Positions 19,158 through 27,744 of a stretch of 64,000 bases of DNA are shown here, one piece after another. Within the stretch, counting starts at the first letter, position 1; every line of letters begins with the position of its first letter. Position numbers and translations under genes: made by a program. The stretch comes from G963704535 sp963704535 (GTDB taxonomy: Bacteria; Chloroflexota; Chloroflexia; Chloroflexales; Roseiflexaceae): positions 496,001 through 560,000 of the forward strand of contig OY969916.1 in the NCBI GenBank assembly GCA_963704535.1. Reading direction: 5' to 3'. A model generated the notes under the pieces. That model was not told where the DNA came from. It did no database searches and was given only the letters and a program-made list of their open reading frames with translations.

Positions 19158-19243
19158 CTATGCAAGAGCCATGTTCTCGGCGAGCATATTGCAGAATAGC
19201 GCGCCCTGCTCGATCGCATCGTCGAGTGCCACGTGCGTATGGT
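19158..19243 (-). pseudogene. C-terminal remnant of a DnaQ-like 3'-5' exonuclease
   Basis: The minus-strand frame reads THVALDDAIEQGALFCNML and then AENMALA before TAG (complement of 19158-19160). A His-x-Ala-x-x-Asp-Ala pattern of this kind is the final exonuclease motif of small DEDD exonucleases. Upstream, at 19243, the homology stops exactly where a heptamer-word hairpin begins, so the gene has lost all but its last 27 codons. Confidence 0.5.
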
Positions 19244-19312
19244 GATGTTGTGTGTTACATGTTGCATGTTGCGTGAGTCGGCGCGACGCAACATGCAATA
19301 CGTAACACGAGC
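19243..19312. repeat. TGTTGCGTG/ACGCAAC word hairpin
   Basis: Words of GTGTTAC, ATGTTGC and GTTGCGTG on the left arm pair with ACGCAACATGCAATACGTAAC on the right. It abuts the exonuclease remnant. Confidence 0.8.
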
Positions 19313-19321
19313 CTGGCTAAC

Positions 19322-19372
19322 GTGAAAAAGGGGGAGTTTGAGGGGTCGCCCCTCAAGAATAGACCATCCCAC
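19322..19372. repeat. Family P palindrome
   Basis: AAAAAGGGGGAGTTTGAGGGG then CCCCTCAAGAAT. It lies downstream of the hydrolase gene at 19452, on its 3' side. Confidence 0.8.
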
Positions 19373-19451
19373 ATTTTCATGCATCAGTGTGCGCCCCGCG
19401 CATGGAGTCTCACTTAAAAATCGAGAGTCCCTTATGCTGCACGAGCGCCGA

Positions 19452-20138
19452 TCATTGCCTCCCAATCGCGCGCTGCCCCGGCGCCGACGCGAGGTAGTGG
19501 CTGAACCAGTCGCGCGCCAGGTGGGCGACGTGCTCCAGCGTGCCGGGCTCCTCGAACAGGTGCGATGCGCCGGGGACGATCTCAAGCCGTTTCTCGCAGC
19601 GCATCTGCGCCAGCGCCTCCTGGTTCATCGCAATCACCGGGTCATCATTCCCGCCCACGATCAGTAGCGTCGGCGCCTGGACGTGCGGTAGCGCCGCGCC
19701 GGCCAGGTCGGGCCGGCCACCACGCGAGACGACCGCGCCGGCAGCGGTGGGGCGCTGCGCCGCCGCGACTAGCGCCGCGCCGCCGCCGGTGCTGGCGCCG
19801 AAGAAGCCGATCCGTAGCCGCGCGGTATCGGGATGTTGTTGGAGCCAGTCGCTCGCGCCGACCAGCCGGCCGGCGAGCAGGCCGATGTCGAACCGGAGGT
19901 GCGCGGTGCGCATATCCACACGCTCCTCCTCGGCCGTCAGCAGGTCGATCAGCAATGTCGCAAGCCCACCCGCGCGCAGGGCCTGGGCCACGAAGCGGTT
20001 GCGGGGGCTGTGGCGACCGCTGCCGCTGCCATGGGCGAACAGGACCACGCCCTGCGCCCCCACCGGCACGGCCAGGTTGCCCTCAAGCGTGATTGGTCCT
20101 AGCGGGATCTGGATCTGGCGGTCGAGGTTTGTTTCCAT
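19452..20138 (-). CDS. Dienelactone-hydrolase-like alpha/beta hydrolase
   Basis: A 228-residue cytoplasmic hydrolase. It shows the oxyanion-side motif FAHGSGSGRHSPRN, the nucleophile elbow GASTGGG, the acid loop VGGNDDPVI and the catalytic His in GASHLFEEPG. Members of this group act on esters or are found next to phosphoribosyltransferases; no such neighbour is present here. AGGAAAG precedes the ATG. The substrate is unknown. Confidence 0.85.
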   Translation of the reverse strand: METNLDRQIQIPLGPITLEGNLAVPVGAQGVVLFAHGSGSGRHSPRNRFVAQALRAGGLATLLIDLLTAEEERVDMRTAHLRFDIGLLAGRLVGASDWLQQHPDTARLRIGFFGASTGGGAALVAAAQRPTAAGAVVSRGGRPDLAGAALPHVQAPTLLIVGGNDDPVIAMNQEALAQMRCEKRLEIVPGASHLFEEPGTLEHVAHLARDWFSHYLASAPGQRAIGRQ

Positions 20139-20252
20139 AGCTTTCCTGCCTCCCCCTTTTCAGACTATCTCTCGGAGCAGGCGAGACAATACCTTTTTCA
20201 AACAGTTTCACAGAACGCACGAGCAGCAGCGCACTTGGGAGTATAGCACAGC

Positions 20253-20281
20253 TTGACAGCTCGCCGCGCGAATGTTAAAAT
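20253..20281 (+). promoter_or_regulatory. Promoter for tRNA-Arg
   Basis: TTGACA (20253-20258) and TAAAAT (20276-20281) with a 17-base spacer; transcription would begin about ten bases before the mature tRNA. A degenerate family P half-element lies just upstream (20153-20212). Confidence 0.8.
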
Positions 20282-20298
20282 CCACGTGCCCTATATCC

Positions 20299-20375
<77 letters not shown>

Positions 20376-20444
20376 CATGTCCATAGTGTAACTACGGCGA
20401 ATTTAGTGCGGGTTCCAGATTAATTAGTGCAGGTTATAAGAGGC

Positions 20445-20482
20445 AAAAAGAGTACGGGTTAACCCCGTGCTCTTTTGTTTTG
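20445..20482 (+). terminator. Rho-independent terminator of the tRNA unit
   Basis: AAAAGAGTACGGG (20446-20458) pairs with CCCCGTGCTCTTTT (20463-20476, one wobble), followed by GTTTTGT. It lies 70 bases after the tRNA. Confidence 0.8.
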
Positions 20483-20486
20483 TAGG

Positions 20487-20538
20487 AGTGGGAGGGCTTT
20501 TCTTGAGGGGCAGCCCCCTCAAACTCCCCTATTTTCAC
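20487..20538. repeat. Family P palindrome
   Basis: TTGAGGGG CAG CCCCCTCAA core with the C-rich arm ACTCCCCTATTTTC. It sits between the tRNA terminator and the methyltransferase gene's 3' end. Confidence 0.8.
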
Positions 20539-20652
20539 GTTAGAGCCACAGGCATGGGGAAGTGTGTCGGGAGCGACGCTGCGTCGAGTTGAGGACAATC
20601 TGCGTATCCTGATGGAACTGTGAGCATCTATCCTGCTTCCCGCACCCACATG

Positions 20653-21627
20653 TTACTTCACGACCGCAGTTGCGAAGCCGCCCCATGCGCGCTTGCCTTC
20701 CGTCTCTTGCCCCAGGGTGCGCTGCTCGCCGAGTGAGAGACCGCAAGATTGGAGCAACTCGGCCAGGCGCTGGCTCGATGGCGGAGTGCTATCGATGCCG
20801 AACTTCAGCGGTTCACCGCCGGCCCTGGTCCCCGCTCTCGCGTAACGCCAGTAGAGCCCCTGCGACTTGAGCGGCTCGGTTGTAATGTAGTCGAACGCGA
20901 CGACGCTGCCCTTGGCGGTGCCAGCGATCTTGCACAGGGTGTCCTCGACGGCTTCCCGATCCAGGTACGGGATCACGCCCTCCCACAGGAAGAGGGCCGG
21001 CTTGTTGGTGTCGAAACCTGCGTCCACGAGCCGATTAAGCCAGTCCTCCTTCTCAAAGTCTGCGGCTACGAACGTGATCTGGGCCGAGTCGATGCCGGCC
21101 TTCTTCACCATCTCACGCTTGATCGCGTGTGTCTTCGGTGCGTCAACTTCGAAGGATCGGACCCCCGCGTCCTTCGGTAGCCTGAACGCGCGCGTGTCGA
21201 AGCCCGCGCCAAGAATGACGAACTGATCGATGTCAGCGAGGTATCGGTCCACAGCGGCGTCGAAGAACGCGATCCGGGCAGAGGCCTCGTACTGCGGGGG
21301 CACATCGCCCTCGAAGGGGTACCTGAAAGCCTTGGGCACGTAGCCGGTCAGATGGTGGGCCAGCAGCATAGGGCCAGCCACCAAGCGCGGGCCCAATCGC
21401 GGGACGCCCGGCAGCACCATCATCAGCCGATCCGCCGGCTCGTCTTCCCTGGTGCCCAGGTTATGCTCGAACCAGCGTGCGGACAGCGGCCCTTGCGCTG
21501 TCGCCGAGACGCCCGACCCACGCCCGGCGAGGAGACTACCGATCCAGATAACGTAGCCAAGCAGCGTGACAGGGAATAGAAGGACACTGAGGATGTAGAA
21601 GACGGTAGCCGCGATAAGATCGCGCAT
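20653..21627 (-). CDS. SAM-dependent methyltransferase of the leucine-carboxymethyltransferase-like family
   Basis: The start at 21627 (MRDLIAATVF) is preferred because AAGGGGG lies upstream; a longer frame exists. 324 residues. Two N-terminal hydrophobic helices (about residues 3-36) precede the methyltransferase fold. Family motifs of the TIGR00027 type are clear: ILGAGFDTRAFRL (SAM loop), SFEVDAP, and FLWEGVIPYL. Enzymes of this group O-methylate polyketide-like or carboxylate substrates. The membrane segments are an added feature. It stands alone, followed by the tRNA unit on the opposite strand. Confidence 0.8.
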   Translation of the reverse strand: MRDLIAATVFYILSVLLFPVTLLGYVIWIGSLLAGRGSGVSATAQGPLSARWFEHNLGTREDEPADRLMMVLPGVPRLGPRLVAGPMLLAHHLTGYVPKAFRYPFEGDVPPQYEASARIAFFDAAVDRYLADIDQFVILGAGFDTRAFRLPKDAGVRSFEVDAPKTHAIKREMVKKAGIDSAQITFVAADFEKEDWLNRLVDAGFDTNKPALFLWEGVIPYLDREAVEDTLCKIAGTAKGSVVAFDYITTEPLKSQGLYWRYARAGTRAGGEPLKFGIDSTPPSSQRLAELLQSCGLSLGEQRTLGQETEGKRAWGGFATAVVK

Positions 21628-21704
21628 ATCAGCGAACCCCCTTCTTGCAGAGCAAAACACCGAGCCGTAACGTTTCGATGGGCCCCCTGTCTGGATTGTG
21701 ACAG

Positions 21705-22986
21705 TCATATCGCTTCCCCGGTGCTGAGCACTCCGTGCTCAGATTCGCTCTGTGCGGTCGCCGACGTTCTAGTCCAGGCCACGGGCAGCGCCGCGAGCCC
21801 GCGCACCACCAGCCCGCGCCGCCAGCGCAGCGCCCCTGGTGCAACGGCCGGCCGTATATCTGCGCACCGCCGCAGCAGCGTGTTGATCGCAAGCTGTCCC
21901 TCCAGCCGGGCCAGCGGCGCACCCAGGCAGTAGTGGACCCCCTGCCCGAACGCCAGGTGTTTGTTCGGCTCGCGCGTGATGTCCAGCGTGTCCGGGTTTG
22001 CGAACTGCCGCTCGTCGCGGTTGGCGGAGGCGATTACGGCGAATACCAGCGCCCCGCGCGGGATCGTAACGCCGGTGATCGTCACGTCCTCGCGGGCGTA
22101 GCGCTCGGTGGCAGTCTCTACTGGGCTGGCATAACGCAGCAACTCCTCCACCGCCGGTTTGATCAGCGTCGGGTCGTTTCGCAGCCGCTCCATCTGTTCG
22201 GGGTGCTCCAGCAGCGCTAGCATCCCGTTGCCGATCAGATTGACAGTGGTCTCGTGCCCAGCCACGAGCAGCAGGAAGATCATTGCCAGCAGCTCATCCT
22301 CACTTAACTGTTCGCCGGCCTCCTTGGCCTGCACCAGCGCGCTCATCAGGTCATCCCTGGGATTGGCGCGTCGGGTCTTGACGAGCTTGCGGATGTACGA
22401 CATGAACGCCATGGCGTTCGGGATGGCCTTCAGCATCCCCCAGCCGGACGGATTGGATGACACAATTGTGCTCGACCAACGGTGGAACTTATGGCGATCC
22501 TCCACCGGCACGCCCAGCATCTGCGCAATAATCGTCGTCGGTATAGGCAGGGCGTAATCGTGAATTAAATCCATGCGCCCCTGGCCCTGCTACGGCATCC
22601 AGCAGCTCGTCGGCGAGCTTCTGGATGCGCTTGCGCATCTGCTCGATCAGTCGCGGTGTGAACACCTTATGCACCAGCCCCCGTAGCCGCGTGTGATCCG
22701 GCGCGTCCAGATCGAGCATGTTGCGTTCCAGCGGCTTGAACATGGCTGGCACCCAGGGCTGTTTGGCTGTCTGTTCCGGCGTTAGAGCATTCAGCTTGTC
22801 TTTGGCGAAGCGCTCGTCTTTGAGGGCCATCGCCACATCTTCATAGCGGGTGATCAGCCAGGCGGTTTGCTTGCTCGGCAGGGTGACACGGCAGACCGGC
22901 GCTTCGGCGCGCAGGCGGGCGTAGAAAGGATACGGGTTGGCCTTAAATTCCGGGCTGGCGATGTCGACGTTCATTATTGTGTCCAT
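21705..22986 (-). CDS. Cytochrome P450 (CYP107-like), frameshifted
   Basis: Restored length is about 426 residues. Motifs: LLLVAGHETTVN (oxygen-binding I helix), EELLRY (ExxR), and FGQGVHYCLGAPLARLEG with the heme Cys ligand. A single extra base near 22584 breaks the frame just after ADELLDAVAG; the next frame resumes at GRMDLIHDYALPIP with no loss. The start MDTIMNVDIASPEF lies one base after the stop codon of the TetR gene, whose last codons supply the GAAGGAAG binding site, so the two are co-transcribed. No ferredoxin or reductase is present. The substrate is unknown, and TetR control suggests a small-molecule inducer. Confidence 0.9.
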
Positions 22987-22987
22987 A

Positions 22988-23614
22988 TTAGCTTCCTTCG
23001 CTCGGCAGTAGACCGTCGAGCATGATGGTTGTCAAGAGGTCCAGGAGTTCGTCCCACCTGGTTTGGAGCTGCGGGTCGCCAATGACTCGCATCGTCAGTA
23101 GACCCAGAAAAGTGGCAGCGATCACGCGCAGGGTCAGCGGCACATCCAGCGGCCGGACCTTGCCTTCTTCGACCAGCCGCGTGAAGAAGGGCTCGGCCAA
23201 TGTGAACGTGGGCATGACGATCTGCTGGAGGTATAACTCGCGCAGCTCCGGGTTCACCAGCACTTCCGACAGCACCACCTGGAAGACCTCCGGGCCGCCT
23301 TGGGAGAGCACGGCGAAGCGGTGCCGGAGGTACTGCCGGAAGAAAGCGCGTATGTCGGTATCTGCTACCTGCGCCAGGTCCTCGGCGCGCCGCTCGGTTT
23401 CGTTGAGGCGGTTCAGGATGCCAAGCAGCAGGGCGGTCTTATTCTCGAAGTAGTTGTAGATCGTCCCGTCGGCGACACCGGCGGCCTTGGCGACATCGCG
23501 AATGGTGGTGCGGTGAAAGCCACGCTGTGCAAACACCTTGATGGCTGCATCCAGGATCTGGACGCGGCGCAGGGCAGCAACCTGTTCCTGAAAAGATTCA
23601 TTTGGTTCGGGCAT
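22988..23614 (-). CDS. TetR-family regulator of the P450 gene
   Basis: 208 residues from the start at 23614 (MPEPNESFQEQ). The helix-turn-helix is typical: RVQILDAAIKVFAQRGFHRTTIRDVAKAAGVADGTIYNYFENKTALL. The C-terminal ligand-binding part resembles AcrR/FadR-like members. It lies directly upstream of the P450 gene with a one-base gap, and an AT-rich promoter with an inverted repeat lies just upstream, consistent with autoregulation. A longer start at 23707 would place coding sequence over the operator and is rejected. Confidence 0.85.
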   Translation of the reverse strand: MPEPNESFQEQVAALRRVQILDAAIKVFAQRGFHRTTIRDVAKAAGVADGTIYNYFENKTALLLGILNRLNETERRAEDLAQVADTDIRAFFRQYLRHRFAVLSQGGPEVFQVVLSEVLVNPELRELYLQQIVMPTFTLAEPFFTRLVEEGKVRPLDVPLTLRVIAATFLGLLTMRVIGDPQLQTRWDELLDLLTTIMLDGLLPSEGS

Positions 23615-23638
23615 ACTGGTATACACTTTCGATAGCTT

Positions 23639-23672
23639 TGAATGTACACTCAATTTAGTGAATAAACATTCA
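23639..23672. promoter_or_regulatory. Candidate TetR operator
   Basis: Inverted repeat TGAATGT (23639-23645) ... ACATTCA (23666-23672) with inner ACTCA/TGAAT half-sites. It lies just upstream of the TetR start, next to the AT-rich stretch 23679-23692 that may hold the -10 element. Confidence 0.6.
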
Positions 23673-23760
23673 GGACATAATATAATATATTTCTGGTGGT
23701 CTGTCAAGCAGTCATTGTGATAGCGTCATCGATGGGCAAGTGTCGGTGGCGTGACCCTTA

Positions 23761-24753
23761 TCAGCCTTCTTCGCGGTCTTCGTACCTTCGTGCTCTTCGT
23801 GGTAAAACTGCAAGCTTTTCAAACGCCTGTGTGATGAAAAACCGATAGTGTTCTCTCAGCGTGTGTTCCGTAATGTCATGTCTGCCGAAAGGTGGGTAGA
23901 ACGCGGCCCATTCAGCGAGATCAGAGCCAGCCAGGCGCACAAAGCGCAGGGCGGCGTAGAGATCCCAATACGGGAGGTTGCTGTCATCGATCGTCATGAG
24001 TGATCGATACTGCTGTGTGAAGGCGTGCATGGCATCGCGCCCGAAGATACATAGCATATCCAACCGGCTAATCGCAAGATCGGCGAGCGGATCGCCGAAT
24101 GTGGCGTCCTCCCAGTCGATCACGGCCACGAGCGTACCGTCGCGCCACAAGATGTTGCCGGGCCAAAAATCCCCATGGAGTAGGGCGGATGCATTCCGCT
24201 GCGCTAATGGCCAGGCCGCTTCCAATGTGTCTCGGATGCGCCCTTCATCCAAGGATATATTGACGTTCGCGCGCCGCCCGCCCACATTGCCAGCAGATCC
24301 TTCTTGTTTCGGAAGGAACGATACATCGAGCTTCGAGCAGTCGGCACTATGAATCTTGGCCAGGTGCATAGCGATCTGGCCGATGAAATCGGCTCCAGGC
24401 GCGGGCGCGAACTCCGGCCGGCCTTCGATATATTCGATGACGAGGTATGGCGTGGCGAAGATCTGGCCGGATTGATCGAGGTGATACGGGGTTTGGGTGG
24501 CTAACCCCAGGGATTGCGTCATCTGCAAGAGCTTAAACTCGTCTTCCGCCGCATGCGGGTTGCGTTTGAGCGTCGCATTACCAGGGCGGCGCACGATCAT
24601 TCTCCGCGTCTGGCCAGCGGGCGATTTGATCTCAAGCGCGGTCATCTCGGCTGAGATTCCGCCTTTTAAGGGCCATGTTCGCAGGAGCTTGCTCAGGGGG
24701 GCGATGGTTTGAACCAATTGTGCAAACTGGTGGTGTTCTCTGGTTATTGTCAT
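23761..24753 (-). CDS. Aminoglycoside-phosphotransferase-fold kinase
   Basis: 330 residues with the APH/choline-kinase fold. The Brenner motif is ALLHGDFWPGNILW (catalytic Asp) and the metal-binding motif is VIDWEDATFGDP. An N-lobe Lys/Arg region lies around residues 40-60. Family members phosphorylate small hydroxyl compounds (aminoglycosides, choline, homoserine, macrolides). The substrate cannot be told from sequence. No clear Shine-Dalgarno is present. It is a single gene followed by the TetR-P450 pair. Confidence 0.85.
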   Translation of the reverse strand: MTITREHHQFAQLVQTIAPLSKLLRTWPLKGGISAEMTALEIKSPAGQTRRMIVRRPGNATLKRNPHAAEDEFKLLQMTQSLGLATQTPYHLDQSGQIFATPYLVIEYIEGRPEFAPAPGADFIGQIAMHLAKIHSADCSKLDVSFLPKQEGSAGNVGGRRANVNISLDEGRIRDTLEAAWPLAQRNASALLHGDFWPGNILWRDGTLVAVIDWEDATFGDPLADLAISRLDMLCIFGRDAMHAFTQQYRSLMTIDDSNLPYWDLYAALRFVRLAGSDLAEWAAFYPPFGRHDITEHTLREHYRFFITQAFEKLAVLPRRARRYEDREEG

Positions 24754-25347
24754 GAGCGCTTATCCACTAGCGAGAATGTGGACGGGAAAAGATTGAGGAG
24801 CGGTCCCCTCAAACTCCCCTTTTCAGACCGTCTCTTACGGGCTCTGGATATCGCGCCCCACCGGCATGCGCGGCGGCGCCGTGCGCCACAGCAGCTCGAC
24901 CGCCGGCTCAACTTCGGCGCGGCGTGGGAGACAAGCGAAGCGCAGAGGGCGGGCTGGCTGGGGGTGAGGGGCTTCTTCGACTTCTCCTCGGTCTGAGCCT
25001 CGCTCTGCTGGGAATGTAGGCCCAGACGATGCGAGTGACCTCGGCCAGCAGCGGGCGCGCGTCGTGGGCCAGCAGCTTCCACTCGGGGCGCTGCGCCAGG
25101 GTGATATTGAGGTAGTGGCCGGAGAAGAGCTGCTGGTTGTTGTGGCGCTGGGCCAGCATGAGCGGGAGCTGGATGACCGGCATCTGGTTCCTCGAATAAA
25201 CGGGTCACATTGGATAGCGCTAGTGTAGCACAGCGTCGCTGTATGGCAAGGGTTGCGGTAGTACCCCGCCTGTTGCCGCCCGTTGTATAATGGCCGGGTA
25301 TCCGGCGGCTTACGCTTGCGCCCGGAGCTGCAATCGCGAGATCCCGC
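24754..25347. other. Intergenic region with palindrome, restriction-modification remnant and -10 element
   Basis: A family P copy lies at 24784-24835 (TTGAGGAG / CCCCTCAAACTCCCC, then CTTTTCAGAC). It is followed by the remnant described separately. TATAAT at 25286-25291, 57 bases before the next start, is a likely -10 box, with no good -35 at the right distance. Confidence 0.5.
24908..25183 (-). pseudogene. N-terminal remnant of an Eco57I-like restriction-modification protein
   Basis: It begins MPVIQLPLMLAQRHN with GAGGAA before the ATG, followed by FSGHYLNITLAQRPEW and an ALLAEV-like helix. After about 58 residues a one-base loss moves the expected SEAQTEE motif to another frame, and the homology then dissolves. 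The pattern (SDHYL..LP.RPEW, then SEAQTEE) is typical of the N-terminus of large type IIG enzymes. No methyltransferase motif remains, so it is inactive. Confidence 0.45.
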
Positions 25348-27638
25348 ATGTCTGGTCGCGCCTCGCATACGATCTGTGTCGTGCTCAGCGAGCACCTCAG
25401 CAACCACTACATCGGCCCGCTCATCCGAGGGACCGTTGCCGCTGCGTCCGAACTGGGCGTGCGCCTCATCCTGTATAGCCCACTCAGCATCTACCTGGAT
25501 CGGCGTGAGTTCACGTTCGCCGACCTCCCGCTGCTGCCTCAACAGGTGGATAGCTACCTCCTGCCGGCCAATGTCGCGGAGGAGGTGGTGGCCTTCTGCC
25601 GCAAGCGCGGCGCCCCGTTGCTGACCTACGCCGGGGTGCGGCCCGGCCTACCCACGATCGGGCCGGACAACCGCGCCGGCGCCCGCGCCGCCACTGCCCA
25701 CCTGATCGGCCACGGGCGCCGGCGTATCGTCCACCTGGCCGGTCTGCCGGACTCCGGCGAGGCCCACGAGCGCCTGGCCGGCTACCGCGAGGCGCTGGAG
25801 GCGGCCGACATTCCGTATGATACGTCCATGGTCGCCTACGGCTGCTTCCGCGTCCAAGAGGCTGAAGACGCGCTGGCAAAGCTCCTGCGCGACGGGGTGA
25901 CATTCGACGCGATCTTCGCCGCCAATGATCTTGAGGCGCTTGGCGCGATGAACGTCTTGTCCCGCGCCGGCCTGCACATCCCCGATGATGTCGCGCTGAT
26001 TGGCTTCGACGACGCGGCCGGATCGGACGTTCTCAACCCGCCGCTGACCACCGTGCGGCAATCGGCCTTCCAGCTCGGCTGGGACGCGCTCACCATCCTG
26101 GCGGAATCCGGGCGGCGCCCGATCCCCCAGCGCACCGATACGCGCGTGCGGCTGGTGGTCCGCCGCTCCTGCGGCTGCGCCCCCGGCGCCCAGGCGGCAC
26201 TGGACTGGGCCGAGCGGCTGGTGGAGCGCTTTGGCTCAGGCCAGGCGCCGCTGCTAGAGGGCGCGGACGTGAAAGCCTGGACCGCACCGCTGGCGCAGGC
26301 GCTGGGCGGCGCGGGGGACTGGGATGCGGCGCTGGCTGCGACCGTGGAGCGCGTCGAGCGGCTGGGCGGTCACGTCCCGGCATTGCGCGATTACCTGGAG
26401 CTGTGGCGAGCCCAGCGCGTGGCCGCCAGCGACGACCCATCGCGCGCGGCGGCGATGGCCGGCGCCGCCAAGGACGCGCTGGCGGCGCTGCTGGAGGAAC
26501 GGGCCGCGCGCGACCGGCTGGAGCGCGGCAGCCGCCTGAACGCCATCACCTACGTGATCGACCTGCTGCGCGAGTACAACTACGAGCAATCGGTCGAGCC
26601 GGTGCTGCGCTATATGGCCACCAGCGGGCCGCGCGCCGCGCTCAGCGCCCAGCGCGGCGCGGCGCTCGAGTTGACCAATGCACAGCGGGTAAGCATCGAG
26701 GGCGTCGAACACTGGCAAGGCCCAGCGGCGGCGTTTCCTCCACCTTCCTGGCTGGCGCCGGGCGAGGCCATGCTGCTCATGCCGGTGGAGTTGGGCGCGC
26801 ATCAGCGCATGCTGTTCGGCGTGGTCGAGGGCGCCGGGCGAGCGCACATCGACCTGGATGACCAATTACTACGCTCGATCAACACCTACCGCTCGATCAC
26901 CGTGCTGGACCAGACGCTGCGGGAACTGGACGCGGCGCGCTCGGTACAGCTCAGCCTGCTTCCGCGCCACGCGCCGGCGTCGGAGAGCTACGACATCGCA
27001 GGGGCCACGCGGGCGGCGCGCCAGGTCGGTGGCGACCTGTACGGCTACTACACCCGCGCCGGCGACGGCCTGGCGCTGGCGCTGGGGATGTGGCCGGCAA
27101 AGGTATGCCGGCGGCGCTGCTCATGTCGGCCTGCGCCACGGCGCTGGCCGGCACCATCCAGAGCGACCTGCCGCCCGGCCAGGCCCTCGCCCAGATCCAC
27201 CAGATCCTCCAGCCCTCGGTCGGGCGCGGGCAGAACGCGGCGATCTGCCTGGCCTACCTGGACGGGCCGCGCGTACGAATTGCCAACGCCGGTGCGGTAG
27301 CGCCGCTAGTGCTCGACCGGGACGGCGTGCATCTCGTGGATGTGGGCGGCCTCCCGCTCGGAACGCCACTCTCGGCACTGCTGCCCTACGCCGAGGTGCA
27401 ACTGCACCTGGGGCCGGGCGACGTGCTCATCCTGAGTAGCGACGGGATCGTGGAGACAATGAACGAGGCCGGCGAGATGTATGGCTTCGAGCGCTTCATC
27501 GAGGCTATCGCCCGCAGCCCGCGCGACAGCGCCCAGCAGATCCTGGCGCACCTCTTCGACGAGGCGGCGGCCTTCGGCGGCGAAGCCGAGATGCACGACG
27601 ACATGGCGATCGTGGTGGCGCGCTATCGCGGCATTTGA
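25348..27638 (+). CDS. LacI-type sugar-binding sensor fused to a PP2C (SpoIIE) phosphatase, frameshifted
   Basis: Restored length is 763 residues. Residues 8-270 form a LacI/GalR periplasmic-binding-like domain (VLSEHLSNHYIGPLIRG ... IFAANDLEALGAMNVL ... DDVALIGFDD) without the usual N-terminal DNA-binding helix-turn-helix. Residues about 280-520 are helical. The C-terminus is a SpoIIE/RsbU-type phosphatase: GATRAARQVGGDLYGYY, GDVAGKGMPAALLMS, SSDGIVETMN, and HDDMAIVVAR with metal-binding Asp residues. A base is missing near 27088 in GGGG, splitting the GDVAGKG motif. It likely links binding of a sugar-like ligand to dephosphorylation of an anti-sigma antagonist. No STAS or kinase partner lies beside it. 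Confidence 0.85.
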
Positions 27639-27738
27639 AAAGGGGGAGTTTGAGGGGGCCATCCCTCAAGAAGCCCTTCTCCACCACTGAAAAGAGGGAG
27701 TTTGAGGGGCCACCCCTCAAACTCCCCCTTTCCACGTA
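27639..27738. repeat. Two adjacent family P palindromes
   Basis: Two units (27637-27675 and 27690-27735) with arms AAAGGGGGAGTTTGAGGGG and CCCCTCAAACTCCCCCTTT. They separate convergent genes. Confidence 0.85.
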
Positions 27739-27744
27739 GAAATT

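Noticed and set aside
23615..23707. N-terminal extension of the TetR protein
   Set aside because: It would cover the operator-like inverted repeat and adds a Cys/Lys-rich stretch foreign to the family.
25348..26130. LacI-type transcription repressor
   Set aside because: No helix-turn-helix precedes the ligand domain in any frame and the chain continues into a phosphatase, so it is not annotated as a repressor.
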